This document shows, in pieces, positions 27,081 to 35,253 of a stretch of 64,000 nucleotides of DNA. The position numbers and the translations under genes were made by a program. Origin of the DNA: Photobacterium lipolyticum. Its GTDB lineage: Bacteria > Pseudomonadota > Gammaproteobacteria > Enterobacterales > Vibrionaceae. The stretch is from contig NZ_PYMC01000018.1 in NCBI RefSeq assembly GCF_003026475.1, positions 18,551-82,550 on the forward strand. The letters are read 5' to 3'. The notes beneath the pieces were generated by a model. The model did not search any database, was not told the origin of the DNA, and saw only the letters and a program-made list of their open reading frames with translations. The stretch's first letter is position 1; every line of letters starts with the position of its first letter.

Positions 27081-28025
27081 TTTTGTTTTCTCCGTAAAGT
27101 AGGTTTTCTTATTTCATTTCCCGGCCGAATCACAATGACCGGAACGAGCCATCAGCGACGGTTAATAAAAACGCACTCAGGCTGTGGTGATGACTATATC
27201 CCCCCGGAAAAACCAAAAACAGATAAATCCAAAATATACAAAAAAATAGAGTTTTATATTGTCACGCACCATTAATCACACAGCTATTTATCCAAAAAAA
27301 CTGTATCGTACGTAATTTTCAACATTCACCGCCTTGTGTAAATCGAACTTATAATGCTTAATTAATCGACAAGAAAGCATTGTTAATAAAATGAGTGGGG
27401 ATTGAAAACGGCAGGTCAATGAACCAATGATGAGGATATTTTTTCTGTTATCTGAATCAACTTTGTCCAATAAGCAGACAAGCTGATATTGATGGAAAAA
27501 TGGGTATATTTACGAAGTAACGCTATTGATTGATGCTATCTCGATAAGAGCAGCAAAGAAGGAAAGAAAAATGCGGGCCGTATTATTAGCTGAAACTGTT
27601 TTCTAGCTGAGATTATTCGTGGATACGGTTAATGAATCTAACTTGATGCTGGCAATAAGCATCAAGGGTAGGAGATCCGCCGGTATAACGAGCCGTCCCA
27701 AAGACATTTTTCAGCCATTGCAGAATAGCCAAAATTTGTGAATATATCACCGTTGTCCATTTTGATTAATGGAGAGTGATTATCAAGCGTCTGACACACT
27801 TCCAATAGAAGGGATTTTAAAGGCCTGAACGTCGGTATGGCGTAGTTCTGATAGATAAGCCCAACAAACCAAGTATTTTTAATCAAGGCCTTTTTATTAT
27901 CACTGATTGGTTACGTCTTTATACCGGTTGGTACAGGGGGGATAGAACAAGCGCAACAGCTCGCCCTGATTAATGGTTAAATGAAATATTTAAAATAGCC
28001 CCATTGAATGCTAATGAATTGACGT
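27081..28025. other. 945-bp gap upstream of the cut operon
   Basis: This must contain the cut operon promoter by position, but I cannot point to convincing -35/-10, -24/-12, CRP or FNR sites. A perfect 8-bp inverted repeat CTTGATGC-N9-GCATCAAG lies at 27642-27666. A minus-strand open frame at 27662-27886 (74 codons, including NYAIPTFRPLKSLLLEVCQ) matches nothing I recognise; it could be a fragment of a decayed gene. The remainder is AT-rich. Confidence 0.45.
27642..27666. repeat. inverted repeat CTTGATGC-N9-GCATCAAG
   Basis: Perfect 8-bp arms with a 9-base centre, about 560 bp upstream of the first shell gene. It could be a regulator binding site or a hairpin; no T-run follows on either strand. 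Confidence 0.5.
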
Positions 28026-28547
28026 TTAATTAATACTGCTGCCACTCTTCAGGGCACAAATAAATAATGGTGAGCTAAGAGAACTTAACAATACGGTTTT
28101 CTCATTCATTTTCTTAGCCTTCAGCAATAAATCATCATGGCTGTCGGACATTTCGCGCATAAAATAAGCAAAAATAACATCCGGTGACTCATCAATGGAT
28201 GATTTCTTGGCTACCCAGTTATTGATTTGGTAATAGCGATCCGTGGGGGATACACGCTGGCTGGTATAATTAAATTTCACGTATCTCTGCAAATAAAGCC
28301 ACCCTGCTTTTGAGTCTGAATACCCTTCGACCACAATCGAGCCTTTTCCCTTTTCGCCAAAACGGAAGTGAATATTGACATTGACCGATTCGGTCACTGT
28401 ATCTTCAAAGTGCATAATAGCTTTAGTCGAACAGCTCATTTCGCCACTGCGCGAAGGCAACTTCTGCAACGCCAGAGGAAATAAAGAAAAAATGAGTGCA
28501 ATAAGGGCGATGAAAAAGAAGAGTTTTCCACTTTTTTTTATCTGCAT
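28026..28547 (-). CDS. small membrane-anchored partner of the ToxR-like regulator
   Basis: A protein of 173 residues with one N-terminal membrane helix (LFFFIALIALIFSLFPLAL, about residues 9-27) and a predicted periplasmic remainder with two cysteines (MSCSTKAI and LFICALK). I do not recognise a family. Its start follows the stop of the wHTH gene at once (TAAGTGATG; I take the ATG at 28547, GTG at 28550 is possible). A ToxR/TcpP/VtrA-type regulator followed directly by a small single-pass protein is the arrangement of ToxRS, TcpPH and VtrAC, where the second protein stabilises or completes the sensor. That role is inferred from gene order and topology only. Confidence 0.65.
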   Translation of the reverse strand: MQIKKSGKLFFFIALIALIFSLFPLALQKLPSRSGEMSCSTKAIMHFEDTVTESVNVNIHFRFGEKGKGSIVVEGYSDSKAGWLYLQRYVKFNYTSQRVSPTDRYYQINNWVAKKSSIDESPDVIFAYFMREMSDSHDDLLLKAKKMNEKTVLLSSLSSPLFICALKSGSSIN

Positions 28548-28550
28548 CAC

Positions 28551-29360
28551 TTACTTCCACGAATAGTAAAAATAGTTGTCACAATAACTAAACGGGTTGT
28601 CTTCGTTTTCCGCGCAATGCGCCAAAAAAGTTCGCCCCAGTCCATTTGTTTGTAGTTTGTCGCCATAATAGAATAAAAATCTTTCTTCTTTGCCACAATC
28701 GAGCGCGAGCTTTCCTTTCACTGCGTCAAAACTTTTTCCATAACTATCCTTTACTGCTGCGTTGATCATCGCTTCTGTGGATAACAGTTCACACTGGCTA
28801 TGTTCCACTGGAGTAAGCGTCATCATCTGCAGTGGACGTTCAGAAAATATCGACACCCAAAATACTGCGAATGCCAACATAAAAATAACCACACTTGCAT
28901 AACCCCAATATTTGTCACCACTATCGTCGGCAACCAGGCTTATATCGGTATATTCCGGCACCGACTGTTCATTTTCATGGCTTGATTTACTGACGGCTTG
29001 TTGCTGAAAGATAGGGTGGAGCATATTGTCATCAACCACCTCAATTTTTAGTTCAGGGTTGATCTCCAGCCGAGCTTTAGGAATGGTGACTATAATATTC
29101 TCAATCCCATAACTACGAAATGCCTTACGCAATAAACAAATGTACTGGTTAAGGTTACTATTTGATGACACTAATCCATTATCGTCCCATACTTTTTTCA
29201 TCACATCATCCCGCGACATTATCCCCGGATTCTGAATCAGGACATAGAGCAGAGCGTTAGCAGTGATCGAAAGTTTGGTATCGGATTTGCCAGTATCATC
29301 TAATTTCAACGAGCCATCGGTGGCATCGTAATTAAGAAAGGCATTGATTTTATACTTCAT
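28551..29360 (-). CDS. membrane-bound wHTH regulator, ToxR/VtrA-like
   Basis: Residues 5-105 form an OmpR/ToxR-type winged helix (LSITANALLYVLIQNPGIMS, then SNSNLNQYICLLRKAFRSYG and VTIPKARLEI). After a linker comes a single membrane helix at 151-172 (YWGYASVVIFMLAFAVFWVS), then a ~95-residue periplasmic domain with four cysteines (SQCELL, LDCGK, AHCAEN, SYCDN). This is the one-component layout of ToxR, TcpP and VtrA, which bind DNA directly from the membrane. The ATG overlaps the tetR stop (ATGA). The divergent neighbourhood suggests control of the cut operon or of surface genes, but the target is not visible. Confidence 0.82.
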   Translation of the reverse strand: MKYKINAFLNYDATDGSLKLDDTGKSDTKLSITANALLYVLIQNPGIMSRDDVMKKVWDDNGLVSSNSNLNQYICLLRKAFRSYGIENIIVTIPKARLEINPELKIEVVDDNMLHPIFQQQAVSKSSHENEQSVPEYTDISLVADDSGDKYWGYASVVIFMLAFAVFWVSIFSERPLQMMTLTPVEHSQCELLSTEAMINAAVKDSYGKSFDAVKGKLALDCGKEERFLFYYGDKLQTNGLGRTFLAHCAENEDNPFSYCDNYFYYSWK

Positions 29361-29965
29361 TCTTGTCCCATAACATTACCCACTGAGGGAATGCTTTTGT
29401 CTCGTCCTCCCTGGGTCATCTCTGCCAGTCTGTTTACCAGATCCTTCCGCTCTGTTTGAGAAAGCGTTGGTCCCTCAGTCAGTTCCGAGAGCCACAAGCC
29501 GTCTGCGGCATAACGCACTAAATTACCAACGTAGCTGCGATCTAATTCGTCAGCTTGCGCCAAATGACCCAACATCCAGTCACGCCAGCATTTACGCAAC
29601 ACCATCTCATTCGGCATCGCTAATGAGAGCAGAGCCAATTGGCGGCTTTCATCTGTCTCTCCAATATCGGCAAGATACATCAGATAAGCCCTGCTAAAAC
29701 GCCCTTCTGGATTAGGATCCGCTTCCATCAGCGCCATTATTCTTTCCTCCATATGCGCCAATAAGCGAGAAAATAAAGCGTGGATCAACTCTTGTTTCCC
29801 ATGAAAATGGTGCAACAATCCCCCTTTACTGACACCAGCCTGGCGCGCCACTGCATTGAGCGACAGAGAAGCAATGCCATCCCTTGCCGCAATTAAACTC
29901 GCAGCTTCCAGAAGTTGTTCCTGTACCCGTTCTGGGTCTTTTTTTCGGTGGTAATTGTTATTCAT
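29357..29965 (-). CDS. TetR-family transcriptional regulator
   Basis: A 202-residue repressor. The N-terminal helix-turn-helix is clear: ASLSLNAVARQAGVSKGGLL followed by HHFHGKQELIHALF (about residues 32-66). The C-terminal ligand domain has no named motif that I can read; it is not evidently BetI-like, although choline sensing would fit the neighbourhood. It overlaps the ToxR-like gene by 4 bp (ATGA) and heads a three-gene operon. A perfect palindrome sits 7-30 bases upstream of the ATG, a position that implies autorepression. A consensus FNR box lies just beyond it. Confidence 0.88.
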   Translation of the reverse strand: MNNNYHRKKDPERVQEQLLEAASLIAARDGIASLSLNAVARQAGVSKGGLLHHFHGKQELIHALFSRLLAHMEERIMALMEADPNPEGRFSRAYLMYLADIGETDESRQLALLSLAMPNEMVLRKCWRDWMLGHLAQADELDRSYVGNLVRYAADGLWLSELTEGPTLSQTERKDLVNRLAEMTQGGRDKSIPSVGNVMGQE

Positions 29966-29971
29966 GGCGAG

Positions 29972-29995
29972 ATCATACCGTCCAGTCGGTATGAT
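29972..29995. promoter_or_regulatory. TetR-type palindromic operator
   Basis: ATCATACCG and CGGTATGAT form a perfect 9-bp inverted repeat with a 6-base centre (TCCAGT). The ACCG...CGGT core is typical of TetR-family operators. It ends 7 bases before the tetR start codon. Confidence 0.82.
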
Positions 29996-30000
29996 TAATT

Positions 30001-30014
30001 TTGATCTAAATCAA
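30001..30014. promoter_or_regulatory. FNR box upstream of the tetR operon
   Basis: TTGATCTAAATCAA matches the FNR consensus TTGAT-N4-ATCAA at all ten defined positions. It is 36-49 bases upstream of the tetR start and 5 bases from the palindrome, so the regulator operon may respond to oxygen loss. This fits the oxygen-sensitive glycyl radical enzyme encoded next door. Activation or repression depends on the unmapped start site. Confidence 0.7.
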
Positions 30015-30261
30015 TTCAGGTATGGCTGTAACAAGACCAAATGGCGGATATGTTCGCTGGGTCACACATGATTTTTTCGACGACGGCTAATTAGCAGGAT
30101 AATTCACTACATAATACAATTTTAAAGACTCAAAGCTACTAAATTTAAAGCATTTACGCGACACTTTTAAGCATATTATATGCAACACCCATTCCCCTTA
30201 AGCATACTACTCAATAGCCAACCCCATGGCATCTTTACTGGCCAAACGAAGTCAAGCACAA

Positions 30262-31284
30262 CTAAGGCCGATATTTCTTTGAATACTTCTCTGCCAACGC
30301 TTGAGCTTCAGTGAGTCCCTTTTTATCTAGATTAGCTGCCGCCAACTCACGATCTTTAAATGCATCTTGATATCCACTTGCCGCTGATACAGAAAACCAT
30401 GCATAAGCTTGCTGGTAATCCTGCGAAATACCATCTCCGTTACCATACATGACGCCAAGGTTGTACTGGGCGTTTGCTTTGCCTCTCTCAGCAGCCTTGC
30501 GGAACCAATAAGCAGCCTGCTGGTAATCCTGTGGGATACCTTGGCCGTTGTTGTACATGATGCCAAGATTGTACTGGGCATTTGCGTTCCCCTGCTGTGC
30601 GGCTTTTTGGAACCAATAGACAGCCTGCTGGTAATCTTGTGGGACTCCTTTATCTAAGACATACATAGATCCTAGGAAGTTCTGAGCTAGTGCATCCCCC
30701 TGCTCTGCTGCTTTGCGATACCAATGAGCCGCCTGCTGGTAGTCCTGCGCGACGCCATCTCCGTGTTTATACATAGAGCCAAGGGAGAGCTGGACAAATG
30801 CATCCCCCTGCTCCGCAGCTTTGCGGAACCAATAAACCGCCTTTTCAAGATCCTGGGGAATACCGTCACCATGTCGATACATGGATCCAAGAGTGAGCTG
30901 AGCATTCATATATCCCTGCTCAGCAGATTGACGGAACCAAGAAACAGCCTGCAGGTGATCTTGCTTGACACCATGCCCATGTCGATACATCGAGCCAAGG
31001 CTGAACTGCGCATGCATATACCCTTGATCTGCAGCCTTTCGGAACCAGTAAACGGCCTTGTTGTGATCTTGGGAGACACCTTGGCCATATTTATACATAA
31101 TGCCAAAGCGATGCTGAGCCTTTGCACTACCCTGCTCTGCCGCTTTACGAAAATGCGCCAGTGCATCGGTGTAATTACCTTGTTGACCGTTTTGTTCACT
31201 AATATCTACGTCATTATCAGCCCAAGCCAACCCGCTGCAGGCAAACCAACAAGTGAGAAGGCAAGCCAAAATAACCTTTCGCAT
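30262..31284 (-). CDS. secreted or periplasmic Sel1-repeat protein
   Basis: A 340-residue protein with a signal peptide (VILACLLTCWFACSGLAWA, cleavage likely before DND) and seven full 36-residue Sel1-like repeats from about residue 53, for example AQYNLGIMYNNGQGIPQDYQ followed by QAAYWFRKAAERG. The repeats form an alpha-solenoid that binds partner proteins. The C-terminal cap is Ala/Glu/Lys-rich. Function cannot be read; relatives take part in signalling, envelope stress and host interaction. It stands alone: the cut regulator operon lies downstream on the same strand and the upstream gene is divergent. Confidence 0.92.
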   Translation of the reverse strand: MRKVILACLLTCWFACSGLAWADNDVDISEQNGQQGNYTDALAHFRKAAEQGSAKAQHRFGIMYKYGQGVSQDHNKAVYWFRKAADQGYMHAQFSLGSMYRHGHGVKQDHLQAVSWFRQSAEQGYMNAQLTLGSMYRHGDGIPQDLEKAVYWFRKAAEQGDAFVQLSLGSMYKHGDGVAQDYQQAAHWYRKAAEQGDALAQNFLGSMYVLDKGVPQDYQQAVYWFQKAAQQGNANAQYNLGIMYNNGQGIPQDYQQAAYWFRKAAERGKANAQYNLGVMYGNGDGISQDYQQAYAWFSVSAASGYQDAFKDRELAAANLDKKGLTEAQALAEKYSKKYRP

Positions 31285-31319
31285 CTCTTAATCAACCTGA
31301 TGAATATTAACGTATGTAA

Positions 31320-31590
31320 TTAGTATTAGCTTATACCCTTCGAATAGAAAATTATTTATGACCCACTAAGCGGAGGGATCCTGCCATAGACGCAATAACT
31401 CAGGCATTGCTGATGCGTGCAAAACACCCAAACATGCCATTTTAATACTAAACGTTACAGTTGAATTTCTGATATTCAGCTCAGATTCAATATTCACACG
31501 TTATGCTTCTAACCATCAGCTTGATGCTGAACCACTGCTAATTATTTTGTGTATTTTTCTTTTGCTGAGCATTTTGCTCAGCTTTTTTTT
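31320..31590 (+). ncRNA. candidate small RNA ending in an orphan terminator
   Basis: A strong plus-strand terminator (31564-31590) has no plus-strand protein gene upstream of it for many kilobases, because 30262-31284 is coded on the other strand. The intervening 240 bp between the divergent genes could therefore encode a short transcript. I see no sRNA family that I can name. The only open frames in it are very short. Confidence 0.35.
31564..31590 (+). terminator. strong rho-independent terminator
   Basis: GCTGAGCA / TGCTCAGC, perfect 8-bp stem, 3-base loop, followed by eight T on the plus strand only. It lies 155 bp before the next plus-strand gene, so it would end a transcript from 31,290-31,560. 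Confidence 0.85.
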
Positions 31591-31744
31591 ACCTTGAAAT
31601 AATTAACTGTTTGTTAATCCTCTCTATCAGCGCAAGCACCAATGTGATTGAACGCGATTGACAAAAAACATTCTGGCCTAAAGGGTGCTAAGATCGACTC
31701 TAGTGCTAAGCGAGGCGTACTAGCTGGATCATGGAGCGGCAAAG

Positions 31745-32881
31745 ATGACTTTCGGACTAAAGGCGGCGGGCTGTGATAAGTGGTTGGTATGGAGCGGATG
31801 GGTGATATTGGCTGCCGCGCTTCTGGTAATCCCCCCTTTGGCGGGTGCCTTCCTTACCGGAAAACCTCTGGCACAATACCTGAACTTTATGCCCTCGACC
31901 CTCTATGTACAGCATCCCCCCTTTTCTTGGCCGATATTTATACTACTGACTTTATTGATCTTTACCTGTGTCATGCCTTTTCTGTATCGCCTGTTCCGGG
32001 TACAGGGCCCCCCAGTCAAGTCCGTTGCCAAACATGCACCGTTTCCTTGGTGGGGGTGGTTGGGGATAGCGATGCTCCTCTTCAGTTGGGCACTGGCCTG
32101 GGCTAGCGTTGACGAACCAAACGAGTGGCAGCGATATACTTTCACGCCCCTCTGGCTCGGATACATCCTGCTGATGAACGGTCTGAGCGTAAAGCGTAAA
32201 GGCCGCTGCTTAATGCTGTCTCAGCCGGGAAAGTTCCTGCTGCTATTTGCCGTCAGTGCGCTGTTTTGGTGGTTCTTCGAATATCTCAACCAATTTGTAC
32301 ATAACTGGTATTACGTGGGATTGGGGGATATTTCTCCGTTGAGCCGCATACTCTCCGCCAGCCTGGCTTTTTCAACCGTACTTCCCGCCGTACTGAGTAC
32401 AACGTATTGGCTGGCGACTTTCAGCCGCATGCAGCATGCTTATACCAATCATTGGACATTTAAAATTTCCTATCCTCGTGTACTCGCGGTAATAGGGTTG
32501 ATAGCGTCGACCTTATCTCTGTTCGCCTTGGGGGGATGGCCTGATTATTTCTACCCGCTCATTTGGCTATCTCCACTGATTGTACTGCTGTCATTACAAG
32601 TATTGGCTGGATATCGAACGGTATTTTCATCAGTGCAATATGGGGATTGGCGTCCTGTCTGTCTGCCGATACTGGCCGGTCTACAGTGTGGTTTTTGTTG
32701 GGAGTTGTGGAACTATGGAAGTACCGCACACTGGCAGTACAGTATTCCCTATGTAAACCGTTTCTATCTGTTTGAGATGCCCTTACTGGGATATGCAGGC
32801 TATTTCTCATTTGGGCTGGAGTGTATCCTGATAGCTTCGCTACTGGGGGTGGAATCACACGCCGATCTCCCCCAAAATTGA
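31745..32881 (+). CDS. polytopic membrane protein of unknown function
   Basis: A 378-residue inner-membrane protein with about nine or ten hydrophobic helices (for example WSGWVILAAALLVIPPLAGA, then IFILLTLLIFTCVMPFLY). Two similar motifs stand out: WWFFEYLNQFVHNWYYVG near 176-193 and CGFCWELWNYGSTAHWQY near 314-331, followed by FEMPLLGYAGYFSFGLECI. The repeated W-(F/L)-(F)-E-x-(L/W)-N core suggests an internal duplication with membrane-embedded Glu/Asn. I do not recognise a characterised family. It is monocistronic, with high Trp content. A GAGCGGCAAAG region precedes the ATG. Confidence 0.75.
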   Translation: MTFGLKAAGCDKWLVWSGWVILAAALLVIPPLAGAFLTGKPLAQYLNFMPSTLYVQHPPFSWPIFILLTLLIFTCVMPFLYRLFRVQGPPVKSVAKHAPFPWWGWLGIAMLLFSWALAWASVDEPNEWQRYTFTPLWLGYILLMNGLSVKRKGRCLMLSQPGKFLLLFAVSALFWWFFEYLNQFVHNWYYVGLGDISPLSRILSASLAFSTVLPAVLSTTYWLATFSRMQHAYTNHWTFKISYPRVLAVIGLIASTLSLFALGGWPDYFYPLIWLSPLIVLLSLQVLAGYRTVFSSVQYGDWRPVCLPILAGLQCGFCWELWNYGSTAHWQYSIPYVNRFYLFEMPLLGYAGYFSFGLECILIASLLGVESHADLPQN

Positions 32882-33511
32882 TTAAATCATTCTTCGGTGC
32901 CCAGCCGTCTGCGCATCCCCTTGCAGCAAACATCCCCTCCCGGCATATTACTGGTATTTCTTCCATTTGATTGGCTTTGGTTAATACGATATGCAAAAAC
33001 AATGACCAGCCTTTTTTATCTTTCAACCCGCTAGTTATTTGGTTTTAAGCAGGCATTAGCTAGCAACCAAAACCTAAAGGTCAGCAAGTAAAGATACTCT
33101 TGATCGCTTTAATCCCTACTAAAGGCCTCCTAGATGCGAATCATCTCCGCCACAGGCAATTCATCGCTTAAAACACGGAACATACAGTACGAAACACTGC
33201 AAAGTGAGATTCAACCAGTCGATTTATTGATAGGCCGTTTTTCGATAAAGGCAGCAATAACCCCGGATTCCCCGCTTCTTTCCCTCTAATTTTGTACGAC
33301 TCTTAAGCTACCTTATTTCCACCCTGTTATTTCGTCACGCGAAATTTGTACCTTTTTTTACCCATAAGTCTTTTTGGGCATATTCCTTTAACGAAATCAA
33401 TCCCACTTTTTATACCCCATAGATTCCTTCAATGCCGTTATCAGTAAAATAGAATATGACTTTTAAGAATGCCTTTTGCATTCATTTTACTGTGAGCAGG
33501 ACGCTAATATT
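32882..33511. other. intergenic region, about 630 bp
   Basis: No gene that I can support. One plus-strand frame of 51 codons (33134-33289) has no recognisable motif and no clear ribosome-binding site. The last 100 bp should contain the promoter of the following regulator gene. Confidence 0.4.
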
Positions 33512-34150
33512 ATGGAATATTTAGAGAGAATTAAGCGGTTAGCTAAAATTCAAGGCATCAGCCAAAAGCAACTCGGTGAAGCATTAGAGCTTCAACAAGG
33601 CACAATGAGCCGTAAGTTGTCGGGAAAGTACGGTATTGAGGTGCGTGAGCTTGAAAAAATAGCTGACACCCTGAATACGTCTATCAGTTATATCCTGACG
33701 GGCCAGATTGATACTGGAACACAGGCAACCACAACGATCACCAACGAATCGACACAAGGTACAACCTGTACCTATATTCCGATTATTCATCGCAAAGACT
33801 TCATTTCATACCGCGAAGGGGGATCTGTTGACGTTGTTAGCAAACGCGCTATTCCTCAACACCTTAAGCGTGATGAGTGCCTTGGTTTGTTCGTGGATAA
33901 TGAAAATATTGCCCAATGTGCCCCTGTGGGTAGCTATGCCCTGGCAACCAAAACGGCAGCTTATAGCCCCAAGCAACCGGTTTTTGCCTCTGTTCGAGGC
34001 AGTGAACCTGATTTTTACCACATGACCCAATTAGCTGACGGTGTCGTTTTCTCAACGTCACAGCCTGATTTTCCGAATCTGTTTGTGAACAATGATGAGT
34101 ACCAGATCCACGGTTACATTATTCAGTCTGACTGGGCATATAATCGATAA
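33512..34150 (+). CDS. XRE-family regulator with LexA/CI-like C-terminal half
   Basis: A 212-residue protein. The N-terminal helix-turn-helix (ISQKQLGEALELQQGTMSRK, then LEKIADTLNTSISYILTG) resembles phage CI-type repressors. The C-terminal half, from about residue 85, has the strand pattern of the S24 fold (LFVDNENIAQCAPVGSYALA and QIHGYIIQSDWAYNR), but I do not see the Ser-Lys catalytic pair, so self-cleavage is doubtful. I chose ATG 33512 with GCAGGA upstream over an in-frame TTG at 33476. No prophage genes flank it. It is possibly a domesticated regulator conserved in this genus. Targets unknown. Confidence 0.8.
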   Translation: MEYLERIKRLAKIQGISQKQLGEALELQQGTMSRKLSGKYGIEVRELEKIADTLNTSISYILTGQIDTGTQATTTITNESTQGTTCTYIPIIHRKDFISYREGGSVDVVSKRAIPQHLKRDECLGLFVDNENIAQCAPVGSYALATKTAAYSPKQPVFASVRGSEPDFYHMTQLADGVVFSTSQPDFPNLFVNNDEYQIHGYIIQSDWAYNR

Positions 34151-34234
34151 CTATCCAGCTTAGGCCATGCCGAGCGTGACTTAAGGCTGTAACTCCGTAA
34201 AATAGCTGAGGTTAAATGATGAATTGGTATCTAT

Positions 34235-34765
34235 ATGTCGACTATTATCGTTGCCTCAGCGAATCCAGCCAAAATATCTGCCGTCGCTGATGCTTTTTGT
34301 GAAGCGTTTCCTGAGCAGTCTTTCTCTATCGAAGGGATAAGTGTCTCAAGTGAAGTAAGAGATCAGCCGCTATCTGCCGATGAAACGTTGCGAGGTGCTC
34401 GTAACCGGGTTAAGAATGCTCGTCAAATACGCCCGGAAGCTGACTACTATGTCGGGCTGGAAGCGGGTATAGATGGGCACTATACCTTCGCCTGGATGGT
34501 AATTGAAAATGGAAATCAACGCGGTGAGGCTCGCTCTGCTTCGCTTCCTTTACCTGCGCAGGCATTGGAAAAAATACAACAAGGTATTGAATTGGGTGAT
34601 GTGATGGACGAAATGTTCAATCAACAGAACATCAAGCAAAAAGGCGGGGCCATTGCAATGCTAACCAATAATATACTCAGCCGCAGTTCTGTCTATCAGC
34701 AGGCATTGATCCTAGCTCTGATCCCTTTCATGAATCAGACGCTATTTCCAGCCAGTAAGAGCTAG
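34235..34765 (+). CDS. yjjX: inosine/xanthosine triphosphatase YjjX
   Basis: House-cleaning enzyme that hydrolyses non-canonical purine nucleotides (ITP, XTP). It starts with IVASANPAKISAVADAF, where the family carries a substrate-binding Ser/Asn-Pro-x-Lys, and has VSSEVRDQPLSADETLRGAR near 42-61 and ADYYVGLEAGIDG near 72-84, both characteristic of YjjX. Length 176 is normal. Next to trpR and slt, as in E. coli (slt-trpR-yjjX), which supports the assignment. It is convergent with trpR. Confidence 0.96.
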   Translation: MSTIIVASANPAKISAVADAFCEAFPEQSFSIEGISVSSEVRDQPLSADETLRGARNRVKNARQIRPEADYYVGLEAGIDGHYTFAWMVIENGNQRGEARSASLPLPAQALEKIQQGIELGDVMDEMFNQQNIKQKGGAIAMLTNNILSRSSVYQQALILALIPFMNQTLFPASKS

Positions 34766-34816
34766 CTTCTCCAACAGAAGCCCCAAACAGGCCGTGATTC
34801 AGCTACCGGTTGGCAA

Positions 34817-35125
34817 TTATTGCTGCTTTTTCAGCAACTCAGCCAACCAAGCTTTTGTTTCGTCATCGTGATGCTTTAACTCATTTGAACCACGGGTGAT
34901 AGTCGCGACGCCAACGCCAAGCAACTCACTGATTTTACGTTGGCTGCGTTGCCCGTTTAGCAGTTCGTGAAGAATATTTACTCGTCCCAGCAGGGTATCC
35001 TTCTCATCGGGAGTCAGTAGGAACTTTAACAAGACATCATCTTTTTGCTCACTTGCAGCCTGACGCAATAAATCGACGACCTGTTGCCAGTCAGTAAAAT
35101 CAGGCATTTCTGGAGTTGTGGACAT
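34817..35125 (-). CDS. trpR: Trp operon repressor TrpR
   Basis: Tryptophan-responsive repressor. The whole 102-residue protein is the TrpR fold; LLTPDEKDTLLGRVNILHEL leads to the helix-turn-helix QRKISELLGVGVATITRGSN. The last helix LKHHDDETKAWLAELLKKQ completes the intertwined dimer. Length is slightly below E. coli (108). It lies downstream of slt on the same strand, 120 bp away, the order found in enteric bacteria. No classical CTAGTTAACTAG-type self-operator stands out in the gap. Confidence 0.97.
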   Translation of the reverse strand: MSTTPEMPDFTDWQQVVDLLRQAASEQKDDVLLKFLLTPDEKDTLLGRVNILHELLNGQRSQRKISELLGVGVATITRGSNELKHHDDETKAWLAELLKKQQ

Positions 35126-35191
35126 TTAAACCTCATTACAGCATTTTGAATCTGATAAGAATTTTACCGTGTTATTGCAATTTCACCAAGG

Positions 35192-35253
35192 TTATACCAA
35201 CCGGATTACCCCAAACCGTCTCAATCTGCGTGATTCAAACTGGTATCAATAAC
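35192..35253. repeat. ATACCA/TGGTAT palindromic element
   Basis: GTTATACCAA at the left and TGGTATCAATAAC at the right bracket about 40 bases and can pair. Similar ATACCAAT-type motifs occur at 40606, 55662-55682 and 60237 in this window, always between genes. They look like members of a dispersed intergenic repeat family. Confidence 0.45.

Noticed and set aside
27662..27886. 74-codon minus-strand frame as a real gene
   Set aside because: No clear ribosome-binding site and no recognisable motif; kept only as part of the gap description.
29357..29965. BetI (choline-sensing TetR) identity for the TetR gene
   Set aside because: The neighbourhood fits, but the N-terminal and C-terminal sequences do not show the BetI pattern I know.
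30724..31323. 199-codon plus-strand frame over the Sel1 gene
   Set aside because: Antisense shadow of the repetitive Sel1-coding sequence; repeats keep the reverse frame open.
33134..33289. 51-codon plus-strand frame
   Set aside because: No ribosome-binding site, no motif, and its composition does not differ from intergenic sequence.
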